Shown here: piece by piece, positions 33,696 through 44,593 of the stretch
How the letters are laid out: the number at the start of each line of letters is the position of its first letter
How positions within the stretch are numbered: the stretch's first letter is position 1
DNA from: Bos javanicus
Lineage: Eukaryota > Chordata > Mammalia > Artiodactyla > Bovidae
DNA: 64,000 bases
NCBI RefSeq assembly: GCF_032452875.1
Contig: NC_083878.1
Span: forward strand, 57,021,378 to 57,085,377
Direction of reading: 5' to 3'
Program-made: the position numbers and the translations under genes
The notes under the pieces: model-generated
The model's database searches: none
Seen by the model: the letters and a program-made list of their open reading frames with translations, nothing else
Told to the model about the DNA's origin: nothing

Positions 33696-34690
33696 ATTTT
33701 TGTTTCATTGGAGTATAGCTGATCAACAATGTTGTATTAGTTTCGGATATTCAACAAAGTGATTCAGTTATACATATGCATATGTCTATTTTTTTTTCAA
33801 ATTCTTTTCCAATTTAGGTTGTTACAGAATTTTGAGCAGAGTTTCTGTGCTATACAGTAGGTTCTTGTTAGTTAACTATTTTAAATACACTAGTATGTAC
33901 CTGTCAATCCCAAACTCCAAATCTATCCCTCTTCCTGGTAAACATAAGTTTGTTCTCTAACTTATGAGTCTGTTTCTGTTTTGCCAATAATTACATTTAT
34001 ATTCCACATATAAGTAAGTGTTAGTTGCTCAGTCATGCCCAACTCTTTGCGACCCCATGGACTGCAGCCCACCAGGCTCCTCTGGCCATGAGATTTTCCA
34101 GGCAAGGATATTAGAGTGGGTTGCCATTTCCTTTTCCAGGGGATCTTCCCAACCAAGGGATTGAACCCGGGTCTCCTGCACTTCAGGCAGATTCTTTACT
34201 GAATGAGCTACAAGGGAAGCCCATAAGCAATATCATTTGATAGTTGTTTTTGTTTGACTTACTCCACTTGGTAATATAATCTCCAGGTCCATCCATGTTG
34301 TTACAAACAACATTATTTTATTCTTTTTAGTAGTTGAGTAATATTCCATTGTGTTTTATGTACCACATCTTCTTTATCCACACATGTGTCAATGAACATT
34401 TAGGTTGTTTACATGTCCTGGCTATTGTGAACATTGCTGCATTGAATATTGGAGTATCCTTTCAAACCATGTTTTCTCTGGATATATGCCTAGCAGTGGG
34501 ACTGCAGGATCATATGGTAGCTCTATTTTAGTTTTCTAAGTAATCTTTAAACTGTTCTCCATAATGGCTGTACCAGTTCATCCCCATTAACAGTATGGGA
34601 AGTCTGTATACTCTCTCTGGCATTTTGTTTATAGATTTTTTTGGATGATGACCATTCTAACTAGTGTGAAATGATATTTGATTGTAGTTT
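33696..34690 (-). mobile_element. L1, 3' UTR and end of ORF2
   Basis: The reverse-oriented artiodactyl L1 starts TTTGTTTCATTGGAGTATAG. It includes GTTACAGAATTTTGAGCAGA, GTAATATTCCATTGTG, ACATTTAGGTTGTTTACATG and CATATGGTAGCTCTATTTTA, and stops near 34690. A Bov-tA lies inside at 34018-34220. It contains no usable frame. Confidence 0.9.
34018..34220 (-). mobile_element. Bov-tA SINE
   Basis: The copy runs from GTTAGTTGCTCAGTCATGCC to GAGCTACAAGGGAAGCCC. ATAAGTAA at 34010-34017 and ATAAGCAA at 34222-34229 fit a target duplication with one change. It is inserted in the L1 3' UTR. Confidence 0.9.
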
Positions 34691-35788
34691 TCAGTTCAGT
34701 TCAGTCTCTCAGTCGTGTCCGACTCTTTGCGACCCCATGAATTGCAGCACGCCAGGCCTCCCTGTCCATCACCAACTCCCGGAGTTCACTCAAACTCATG
34801 TCCATCGAGTCGGTGATGCCATCCAGCCATCTCATCCTTTGTTGTCCCCTTCTCCTCCTGCCCCCAATCCCTCCCAGCATCAGAGTCTTTTCCAATGAGT
34901 TAATTCTACGCATGAGGTGGCTAAAGTACTGGAGTTTCAGCTTTAGCATAATTCCTTCCAAAGAACACTCAGGACTGATCTCCTTTGTAATGGATTGGTT
35001 GGATCTCCTTGCAGTCCAAGGGACTCTCAAGAGTCTTCTCCGACACCACAGTTCAAAAGCATCAATTCTTTGGTGCTCAGCTTTCTTCACAGTCCAACTC
35101 TCGCATCCATGCATGACTACTGGAAAACCATAGCCTTGACCAGATGGACCTTTGTTGGCAAAGTGATGTCTTTGCTTTTGAATATGCTGTCTAGGTTGGT
35201 CATAACTTTCCTTTCAAGGAGTAAGTGTCTTTTAATTTCATGGCTGCAGTCACCATCTGCAGTGATTTTGGAGTCCCCCCAAAATAAAGTCTGACACTGT
35301 TTCCACTGTTTCCCCATCTATTTCCCATGAAGTGATGGGACCAGATGCCACGATCTTAGTTTTCTGAATGTTGAGCTTTAAGCCAACTTTTTCACTCTCC
35401 ACTTTCACTTTCATCAAGAGGCTTTTTAGTTCCTCTTCACTTTCTGCCATAAGGGTGGTGTCATCTGCATATCTGAGGTTATTGATATTTCTCCTGGCAA
35501 TCTTGATTCTAGCTTGTGCTTCTTCCAGTCCAGTGTTTCTCATGATGTACTCTGCATAGAATTTAAATAAGCAGGGTGACAATATACAGCCTTGATGTAC
35601 TCTTCCTATTTGGAACCAGTCTGTTGTTCCATGTCCAGTTCTAACTGTTGCTTCCTGACCTGCATACAAATTTCTCAAGAGGCAGGTCAGGTGGTCTGGT
35701 ATTCCCATCTCTTTCAGAATTTTCCACAGTTTATTGTGATCCACACAGTCAAAGGCTTTGGTATAGTCAATAAAGCAGAAATAGATGT
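34691..35788 (-). mobile_element. BovB LINE, 3' 1.1 kb
   Basis: It starts with a CAGTTCAGTTCAGTCTCTCA tail and ends in the RT motif A region (ACAGTCAAAGGCTTTGGTATAG). Frames at 35114-34701, 35317-35117 and 35744-35250 show the C-terminal region and RT with YADDTTLMAES intact. A few small indels separate them. It lies against the resumption of the ERV pol gene at 35789. Confidence 0.94.
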
Positions 35789-36790
35789 TTTCCTTTCTCT
35801 AATGATTATATTGTAACTGCTTTTGATGTTTTCATACAAAATCTTTACTTATGACTACTTTAGCCCATTAGGCTGAATTGTATGCTCTACATGGATTTGT
35901 AATATAGCCAAGGATCAAACTGCCAATATTAATATTGATAGCAGATATGCTTTCAGAGTAGCTTAGGATTTTGGAATTGTGTGGAAGCATTGTGGCTCCC
36001 TAATTTACAGAGGAAATAAAATTTAAAGTGATTCCATGTTCAGGAATTATTACATTTAATATTGTTCCTCCTGCTTTAGCTATTTTTAAGAATCTAGGGT
36101 AATCTAAACTTGACTCTCTGGTAATCCCCTTGCTGACATTTCTGCAAGAAATGCAATTCTTAAGAGGACTGATGAAAACCATCTCTGTCATGGTCCAAAA
36201 GATTTTTTCCTCAAAATCATAATTTTGAGAAACTGGTTAAAGAAGCTCAACATTTGATCTCAGACAAGGAAAAACAAGGTTGGAAATTCAGTTATTGTTC
36301 ATTTGATAAAAAGAAAAAACTGATTTGAGCAAAATAACAACCTGGTCTTATTGGAGATCTTATAATTCCCAGTCCTCACCACTATAAAATCATTATGGTA
36401 TTGGTCTACTGACAAAATGATAGTATTCACGAATCAATATTCTGGGGGGCAAGGCAGGTAGACACACTAATAAGGCCTCAAAGTGTCTACTTCACTAGTC
36501 CCACTTGTCTGAAATACATACTAGAGAAACTTGTTTGTACTGCTCCCAGACATTTAAAACTGCCTAATGGAACCTTGGAGGCCTGGCAGTTGGATTTCAA
36601 CAACTTCCTTTATCTCAAGGGTATAAATATTTTATTCATAGTCTGTGTGTTTCCACACTGCACTGAAGCCTTCCTTCTCAGACCAACCACTGCTTTTTCT
36701 GTGCTTAAAGGCCTTTTTTGGAAAAAAAAAAAAAGATCTCTGCCTGAGGAACTCCTCTCAAACTTCATAGTTTCCAGTATCTTGAAAATT
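35789..36790 (+). pseudogene. Class I ERV: RNase H and integrase remnant
   Basis: DSRYAF at 35937-35954 is the RNase H aspartate motif of gammaretrovirus-type pol. NPLADISARNAILKRT near 36130 is the following segment. EAWQLDF with its catalytic-core aspartate (WQLDF at 36584-36598) and HCTEAFLL mark the integrase core, in the open frame 36575-36793. Stops and frameshifts are frequent and the end beyond about 36790 is lost. It continues the pol gene interrupted at 28714, on the same strand and in the correct order. Confidence 0.7.
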
Positions 36791-37158
36791 TAAGTGAAAA
36801 TAATCTTGATGTTTTAAATTAACACAAAAATATTTTCAATATGGTAAACAGTATCGAGCCAAAAAACATCTTTTGGGGAAAAAAAGCTTGAGCCATTCTT
36901 TATCATTTAATATTTTTGTGTAAGAAAGCAAACAAAAAAGCATGGCACAAATTAAATTAAGATATGATTTTTTCTGTTTGTACTTTAAATGTTCCAGGAC
37001 TTTCCAAGCATGATTGCACATATGAAAACTAAGTATATATATTATTGTACCAATTTTTTAAAACTTTTATGTATTATACTAATTTAAAACATACTGTTAA
37101 AAAAGGAAAAGAAATGACAGGTATAAAATAGAGTAATTTGCCCCCTCAACAGACAGGA
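36791..37158. other. Unassigned AT-rich DNA
   Basis: There is no recognisable retroviral or other motif. If the ERV assignment is right, most of env is missing between here and the LTR-like block at 37385. Confidence 0.45.
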
Positions 37159-37159
37159 A

Positions 37160-37176
37160 TGTGTGTGTGTGTGTGT
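37160..37176. repeat. (TG)n microsatellite
   Basis: About eight GT units adjoin the tail of the following minus-strand SINE. Confidence 0.95.
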
Positions 37177-37380
37177 CTTAGTTCCTCAGTCGTGTCCAAC
37201 TGTGTGTGACCCCATGGACTATGGCCTGCCAGGCTTCTCTGTCCATGGAATTCTTCAGGTAAAAATTATTGGATTGGGGTGCCATTTCCTTCTCCAGGGG
37301 ATCTTCTTAATTCAGGAATCAAATCTGAGTTTTTTGCACTGCAGGCAGATTCTTTACTGGCTGAGCCACCAGGGAAGCCA
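37177..37380 (-). mobile_element. Bov-tA SINE
   Basis: TCTTAGTTCCTCAGTCGTGT through TTTACTGGCTGAGCCACCAGG and GAAGCC, a full-length reverse copy. The (TG)n run lies at its BovB-like tail. Confidence 0.9.
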
Positions 37381-37384
37381 ACAG

Positions 37385-37735
37385 AAAGCTAAGATTTAAT
37401 TGCACTTTCAACTTCTAGGAAACTTCTACTCACAGTTTTTAGTCTGTGACCTTTAAACAGACTATCTGAAATTTCCTAATTAGCACTAGTGAGGTAATTT
37501 GCATAATGCTACCTCTGCCATACCCTTCCCCGGAAAGAAAATGACCTGGCCTTTGAAAGATCCTATATTTTTTTGCTAATAATTCCTTGTCCCACAATTC
37601 TGTCCATGAAAACCTTCCATCTTGTACTAATTTCTTTGAGTATCTAGCTGCTTGTTAGATGAGTTGTTTCCCAATTCATGAATTGCTTAATAGATTGAAT
37701 TACATATGCAAAATGTACTGCTGAAATTTATTTTT
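37385..37735 (+). mobile_element. Class I ERV LTR-like block
   Basis: The order GGTAATTTGCATAATGCTACC, CCCGGAAAGAAAATGACC, TTCCTTGTCCCACAATTCTG, CTAGCTGCTTGTTAGATGAG and CCAATTCATGAATTGCTTAAT resembles the R-U5 region of mammalian ERV1 LTRs. The signal corresponding to AATAAA is degraded (AATAGATT). Position and strand fit the 3' LTR of the ERV pol remnant at 26.7-36.8 kb. The ends are not defined. Confidence 0.45.
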
Positions 37736-39490
37736 TAACATATTAAAAAGTTCAGAAAAAAACTTGTAAAATGCATTTGCATGAAGGTCAGTATATTTGC
37801 ACATTTAAACAAAGAATGGACAAGAAACCCTGAAAGCCAAAGAAATGGAGAAGGTGTCTAGCTTTAACATAAATTATGCTCTAAAGTTTAAAAAATTAGT
37901 ATTGGCACATACTCAGAACAAACAATGGCAGAGAGTAGAATATCTGGAAAGATATCTAATTACATATGCAAATTTAATAAATTAGTAAGATGCTATCTCA
38001 AGTTAGTAATGGAAAGAAACTTCTCACTAAACAGGCACATGATAAAATGATAAAAATTTTATCCGGTCAGTATACACTATATTACTATAAATTTCAAATT
38101 GATTAAATATTTAAATGTAACAAATAATACCATACAAGTATTTATTATAAGAAACGTGGAAGAATTCCTCTATAAACGGAAGTAAGGAAAATTTTCCTAA
38201 CTCCAGGCGGCAAAAATCCAGGTGGCAAAAAAGTAAAATAATAGATAAATAGACTATAAAAATTAAAAAGAAAGTTTGGCATGGCATTATTATTATATCT
38301 ATATAGTTATAGTTTGTAATTTTAAAAATATTATGTGTATCATATAATCAGAATAAAAAGAGAAACTACATACTGAGAAAGTTATTTAAATTTATATTAG
38401 AAGTTTTATATTCCTTATATACAAAAAATATGTACAAAAAAGAAAAAAACAATGAATTGTTAGAAGAGATGTTAGAAATATGGACAGAAAAAAATCACAG
38501 AAAATGAAATGCAAATAGCTATTAACCACATGATGAAATGATCACCCTTGCACATAATAAGAGAAATGTAAAGTAAAATTACAGGGGAATAACATTTTTC
38601 ATCTATTAAATGGGCAAAAATTCAAAAATTTGACAATATACTCTATTGGCAAGGCTATGGGAAATAGGCACTCTCATAATTGCTGGCAGAAATGCAAACT
38701 GGTACAACCTCTAGAAGGGGAATTTGGCAATACCCAGTAAAATTACATATGCAATTACACTTTGATTAGTGATTTTACTTCTAAGAGCCCATTCCAATGA
38801 CACTGGTTAAAAAATGAAATAGTTGTACCGTTTTTAAAGTGAAAGACTGGAAGTAACCCAAATGTCTATCAATAAAAGGCAGATTGAATAAGATATAACA
38901 CAAAAGTAAATGAATGCTACACAACTATCAAAAGAATCAGGTATTTAGCCACATATTTTGATGTAATGATCTCTAAGATTCTATATTTAAAAACGTAAAG
39001 AAAAATCTTATGATATGCTATTGTTTTTCTAAGAATAGGGAAATCTTAGTTTGCTTATATACTTCATTATACTTGTTTAAGTGGAAGTATGCTGCTGCTG
39101 CTGCTGCTAAGTCGCTTCAGTCGTGTCCGACTCTGTGCGACCCCATAGACGGCAGCCCACCAGGCTCCCCCGTCCCTGGGATTCTCCAGGCAAGAATACT
39201 GGAGTGGGTTGCCATTTCCTTCTCCAATGCATGAAAGTGAAAAATGGAAGTGAAGTCGCGCAGTCGTGTAGGACTCTTCGCAACCCCATGGACTGCAGCC
39301 TACCAGGCTCCTCCGTGCATGGGATTTTCCAAGCAAGAGTACTGGAGTGGGGTGCCATTGCCTTCTCCGTGTGGTGTGGAAGTATAACTTATATAATTGT
39401 TAAAATGTTTACCTCTGAAGAGGGGGAGAAAGGAAAGTGGAACAGACAGAAAAAGAAGATAGGTAGTTTATGTAATTATAATTGCAAAAC
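37736..39490 (+). mobile_element. Old L1 (L1M type), ORF2 end and 3' UTR
   Basis: L1-like order can be followed: ACAAAGAATGGACAAGAAACC, TAAATTTCAAATTGATTAAATATTTAAATG, GAAGAATTCCTCTATAAACGG, GGCAAGGCTATGGGAAATAGG, GGTACAACCTCTAGAAGGGG, and the ATTGAATAAGATATAACAC region. The divergence is high and the left boundary is vague. It is interrupted by a Bov-A2 at 39091-39375. Confidence 0.6.
39091..39375 (-). mobile_element. Bov-A2 SINE
   Basis: A dimer with six GCT units at the left (its (AGC)n tail). The target duplication GTGGAAGTAT is exact at 39081-39090 and 39376-39385. The two BovB-derived units are separated by GAAAGTGAAAAATGG. It lies in an old L1. Confidence 0.95.
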
Positions 39491-41750
39491 AAAATTATGC
39501 TGAGGAAAAAAAATGCCTAAATGTCAAAAGTCAAAGTAAAAGGAACAAAGTATGTATCTTTTTAGAGAAAGGAGCAGAGAGGAACTATTCCAAATCACTT
39601 TTAAAATAAGCATTTTGATGATATGTTATTGCAGGATAATCCAAGGATTAAAAAAAACAAAAGAAGAACTGTGAAAAGAAAACAAAACTGTATCCTGTTT
39701 TATTGCTTTTGCTGTTTTGTTGAGTTTGTTACTCACATGTAATATGGGATATATTTGAATTGAAAATATCAGTATTAGCTCAAGATGTATTTTATCTGTA
39801 AACAAAACTATTCACCAAAGTTGTCCATTGAAAATGTCTCGAATCAATGGCACCTCTAATGTCAAATACCATTTCCAACTAAAAGGTGAAACTATGGCCA
39901 CTTGGAGAAACTGTGGACTCCCAGTCTAGGGCAATAAATGTACAAGATAAAACTGGGAAGTGTATCACTTTTTTCACTTGTAAATTTGGAATGATTAAAA
40001 ATGCCTTTTTCTTAGAGTCATGAGAATTGAGTAAATAGTCCCAACATCTAAAACAAATACAATAGCTTCAGGTCCAGGATGCCACTGTGATAAATTTCCC
40101 ACATAAATTCACAGAAAAAGATCTGGAAGGCTATATATGACGTATTCTAGGTGTTAAAATTATATTTAATATTAATTTTTCATGTTCATTTTTCTGTAAA
40201 TTTACTTTAATGATAAGGTAATGGTGATGTTCACATAAAAAATGAGACAAACACTTTGAATGCACAAGAATATATCAGTTGCATGTGTTTTCAATATCTT
40301 TGCAAGATAGAATTAGTGTGAAAGGATATGTGCTTTAAAGTCAAAATGGATTTCAATGTCAGTTCAAACTGTTATCTTGCAGAGTGGTGGTAAGTAGGTC
40401 ATATGCCTTCTTGGGAAGTCATAAATTTTTTTGAATGAATGAAGATTATTTTTTCTTTAAATGGTACTATTATATCAACATCATAGAAATACTGTCAACA
40501 GTAAATGAGCTAAATAGCCCAGTGAGTTGAGAGCAAATAGTAAAACTTTAACAGAAAGCAACTATTTTAAAATTATTCTTTATAACTTTAAATTCACTTT
40601 TTGAATGTCATAAATTTTGCCAAATAAAAGGAACATATGATTTATTAAAAATACTATTTAACATTTATATGCTCATACTTTTAACATAACTTTTCAAAGC
40701 ACATTTATTTCTTTTTGTTGTTTTTTCCCCCTTGAGAAAATAAACTTATGAAGCTAGAATGAAAGCCAGATCTTCTGCTGTTACCTGTATTTTTACAATC
40801 ATATGGCTTATAAAGAAAGCAATAGCAATAAAAGAAATACAACAGTGAGAGTTCTCTTTTTACCCTTCACAAAAATAATCACTACTTAAATGTATGTTTT
40901 TTTAAAACAACTTTTCAAGTGAGCTGTCCTTTAAATATTTGGCTTTTTAAAAAAATATCTGTCCTCATCAGAAGTTCTTTCTCTATAGTACCTGCCATTT
41001 GAACGTGTTATTACTTATCAAGGACTTATTTTGACCCAGTTATGTGCGACTGCTAGTGTTCTGGAAATTCTGTTTAATGATGGCACAATGGAAAATTGAA
41101 CTGGAAAGTATTCAGGGTCTTACCTTTTCCTATTACAACATATTTCCTTCTCTTTGTAAAACATTTTCTAAAACCTATCAGCTAATGCTCCTGTTCTTTC
41201 ATCTAACAGAGGTGCTATTTATTAACAGCATAGTAGGGAAGAAATGACTGAGTGATTTAATTTCAAAGAAAAAAGAAATACATTTACTGGTGCCAGTATA
41301 TGACTCAAAATTGAGAAGGTAAAATCACACAGATGCACTCACACACACAGGCATAAATTTTGATGATACATGATTCCCTTCAGCATAGTTTCACATGAAA
41401 ACTGGTCATGAAGCAAAGGTTATCATATTGATCCTGAAATGAATGAACTATTTAAAGTTTATAATGTTATGTTAAGACTGGCTGTTCATTTTGTAGCCCA
41501 TTAAATAAGTTGCAGACAGATTGTTTGGTTTCTTTATTTCATCCAGAGTTGATAATGAATACATGAGGAGATTAAGAGTAAGCCCTTGGAGAAAGGGCAG
41601 ATTTTATAGTTCTGGATAGACAGACACTATATTTCACCTTGAAACAGAGATGTGAAGTCTAATGCAGATAGAAAACAAAGGAGTGCTTCTCTCTATATTC
41701 TTGTCTTGTTTCCCTCTCCACCTCTCTGTTGATTAATAAGCTTATCCTTG
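39491..41750. other. Unassigned AT-rich DNA (2.3 kb)
   Basis: I recognise no exon or RNA gene and no transposon I can name. A short CACACACAC run lies near 41340. The 67-codon frame at 41044-41247 has no similarity I recognise. This is the largest repeat-poor block in the window. Confidence 0.5.
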
Positions 41751-42760
41751 AACCAATAACACACTGTCTAATTTACTGTGGCTTCACAGTAAGTTTTGGA
41801 TTAAGGGAATATAAATACTCAAATTTGTCTTTTCTTTTAAAAATTGCTTTGAAAACAAACGTAGGTTGCTTGTCCTTCCACACAAATATTAGGGTTAATT
41901 TGTAAATTTTGATAGTGATTACACTGAAACTGTTGATCAATATGGGGAGAATTGTCATCTTAATGATATTGATTCTTTCAATCAATGAACATGGAATCTC
42001 TCTTCATTCATTTGGATCTTTAATTTTGCTCAGTAATACTTTGCAGCTTTTAGTGTTTAAGTTCTGTTCTTTGTTAAATTTATTGCTATGTATTTTATAT
42101 TTTGATAATATTTTAAATGGATTTTTTTCTTAATTTTATTTTCAAATTGTGTTGCTAATATTTTGAAACACAATTAAATCCTGCAACCTTGATAAATGAG
42201 TTTATTGGATCTAGTACAGTCTTTCCTTTTTTTTTTTTTTTTCATTCTCTCTCTCCCTTTTTCTTTCTTTTTGATTCCTTGGGATTTTCTACATATGGAA
42301 CCATGTCACCTATGAATATAGGCAGTATTGCTTCTTCCAATGCAACATGGATATCATGATTTAGTTTTCCCTGATTGCACTATCTAGAACCTCCAGTACA
42401 ATGCTGAAAAGAAATGGTAAGAGTGCATGTGTGTTAAGTCGCTTCAGTCGTGTCTCTTTGTGACTCAGTAGAATGTAGCCCGCCAGGCTCCTCTGTCTAT
42501 GTGCATTCTCTAGGCAAGAATAATGGAGTGGGTTGTCATGCCCTCCTCCAGAAGACCTTCCCAAACCAGAGATCTAACCATGTCTGTTATTAATCTCTTG
42601 CATGGCAGGCTGGTTCTTTACCGTTAGTGTTACCTGGGAAGCCCCAGGTTCAATATGGAGGTCATGATTTATTTTCTCTTGATTGCACTGTCTAGAACCT
42701 CCAGCATAATGTTGAAAAGAAATGGTAAGAGTTGACATCCTCAAATTGCATCCCCTGCTC
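41751..42760 (-). mobile_element. L1 ORF2 fragment, split by a SINE
   Basis: Reverse-oriented L1 ORF2: AATATGGGGAGAATTGTCATCTTAATG, ATTCTTTCAATCAATGAACATG, CAATTAAATCCTGCAACC, GGGATTTTCTACATATGGAACCATG and TCTAGAACCTCCAGTACAATG. The frame 41985-41773 is a readable scrap (ERINIIKMTILP). A Bov-tA at 42430-42646 splits it between two copies of the same 86-bp segment. Confidence 0.8.
42430..42646 (-). mobile_element. Bov-tA SINE between 86-bp direct repeats
   Basis: The SINE starts GTTAAGTCGCTTCAGTCGTG and ends GTTACCTGGGAAGCCCC. L1 sequence at 42343-42428 reappears at 42652-42736 with about ten per cent difference, and the SINE occupies almost exactly the interval between them. Confidence 0.88.
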
Positions 42761-43160
42761 CCAGTCCCTATTAGGCAAAGAACATACTGGGCAAGGCTGT
42801 CAGCTGAGTGTCCCATTTTCTCATTTCTGTAATGTCTTTTGTATCATTTGTTTGCATGAAAATGATCCATCTGTTGAATATAAATTTTGAACGTGAAGAT
42901 TAAATTCAAACATGTCTAAGGGTTTAAAGATATAGATGACACTGAAATATTAAACATTTCAAAGAAAATCTGAAATCACTGAGAAAGTGAAAGAAAGAGA
43001 AGAAGAGAAGATCAGGGAGCAGAGGGGAAAAGGAACGAAGAGGGAAAGAAATCCTTAAATAAGACAGCTAATTCAGAACAGAAATTTATTCTCTAGTCAT
43101 ATAACTTGAGAAACTTAACTTTTCTCATCTTCAAATGGGAGAGAATACAAGCAATTGTCT
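42761..43160. other. Unassigned DNA with a purine-rich tract
   Basis: At about 42975-43065 one strand is almost all A and G (GAAAGAAAGAGAAGAAGAGA and onward). No transposon or exon is recognised. Confidence 0.6.
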
Positions 43161-43173
43161 CATAGGCAAGGTT

Positions 43174-43464
43174 GCTGATGCTGCTGCTGCTGCTGCTAAG
43201 TTGCTTCAGTCATGTCCGACTCTGTGAGACCCCAGAGATGGCAGCCCACCAGGCTCCCCCGTCTCTGGGGTTCTCCAGGCATGAACACTGGAGTGGGTTG
43301 CCATTTCCTTCTCCAATGCATGAAAGTGAAAAGTGAAAGTGAAAGTGAAGTCACTCAGTCGTGTCCAACTCTTCTCGACCCCATGGACTACAGCCCACCA
43401 GGCTCCTCTATCCATGGGATTTTTCAGGCAAGAGTACTGGAGTGGGGTGCCATTGCCTTCTCCA
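43174..43464 (-). mobile_element. Bov-A2 SINE
   Basis: Full dimer with GCTGATGCTGCTGCTGCTGC at the left. The 13-bp target duplication CATAGGCAAGGTT is exact at 43161-43173 and 43465-43477. The perfect duplication implies a fairly recent insertion. Confidence 0.96.
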
Positions 43465-43655
43465 CATAGGCAAGGTTAGAAGATTATTAATGAGATGCTT
43501 GGCCCAAGCATGGCAGCTGGTGTTTCCCTACTTGATCTTTAGCAATTATTAAGCCAACATATTATCAATTCCTTTTCAAAAGACACTGTTAGGTTGGGAA
43601 ACAGGAGAAAAAAACTTCTCATTAAATTTAAATCAAGCTTTCTCTAATATTTACT

Positions 43656-44590
43656 TCAAATTTCTATGAGTCAGGGTAATTGACATATATCAGTATGTTA
43701 GTTTCAAGTATATAATATGATTCAATATTTTTATATATTGCAAAATTATCATGACAATCATTCAAATTAACATCCATCTTCATACATAGCTAAACATTTT
43801 TTCATGATAAACTTAAGATTTCCTCTCACAAATTTTTAAATGTATAACAATATTATTAATTATAGGCAACATACTATACATTACATTAAAGTAAACCCAC
43901 TACTTATTAATATTTATAACTCTAAATTTGCATGTTTTAAATCTCTTCACCCATCTTGCCCAACTCCCATGCTTTGCCTATGTCAATAACAAATCTGTTC
44001 TCTGTACCTATGAGATTTTCCTCCTTTTGTTGTTTTTGTTGTTTAGATTTAGTATTTATCTGCCTGAATTATTTTATTAGCAAAATGCTCTCGTTTCATC
44101 AATGTTGTCTCAAATGGCAACATTTTATTATGTATGTGTGTGTGTGAATTGTTGTATACATGTATGTTCTTCTGTTTAGTTGCTAAGTTGTCTCTGACTG
44201 TCTAGGACTCTATGGACTCCTCTGTCCATGGGAATTCCCAGGCAAGAATTCAGGAGTGGATTGTCATTTCCTTCAGGGGTTCTTCCTAATCCAAGGATAA
44301 AACCTGGGTCTCCTGCATTGGCAGACAGATTCTTTACCATCTGAGCCACAGGGAAGCCTGAAATGAACATGGAGAAGGTGAATACATTTGTTTTCTTCAG
44401 ATAAATACATAGAAATGGAACTGCTGAATTATATAATAGTTCTATTTTCAAAGTTTAAAGGAACCTCCATACTGTTTTCCATAGTGGTTGCACGAGTTGA
44501 CATGGTTACCAAGAGGGAACAAAAATTCCCTTTATGCCACATCTTAAACAACAATTGTTATTTTTTGTCTTTTTAATAATAGCCATTCTA
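43656..44590 (-). mobile_element. L1 3' UTR and end of ORF2, split by a SINE
   Basis: The 3' UTR pattern on the reverse strand is ATTGACATATATCAGTATGTTAGTTTCAAG, AAAATTATCATGACAATCATTC and GGCAACATACTATACATTAC. After the SINE at 44165-44358 the ORF2 end follows: GAACCTCCATACTGTTTTCC and TTTTTAATAATAGCCATTCT. A plus-strand BovB starts at 44594. Confidence 0.8.
44165..44358 (-). mobile_element. Bov-tA SINE
   Basis: TTCTTCTGTTTAGTTGCTAAG through TTTACCATCTGAGCCACAGGGAAGCC. One internal deletion removes part of the first diagnostic GTCCGACTC stretch. It lies in an L1. Confidence 0.87.
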
Positions 44591-44593
44591 AGA

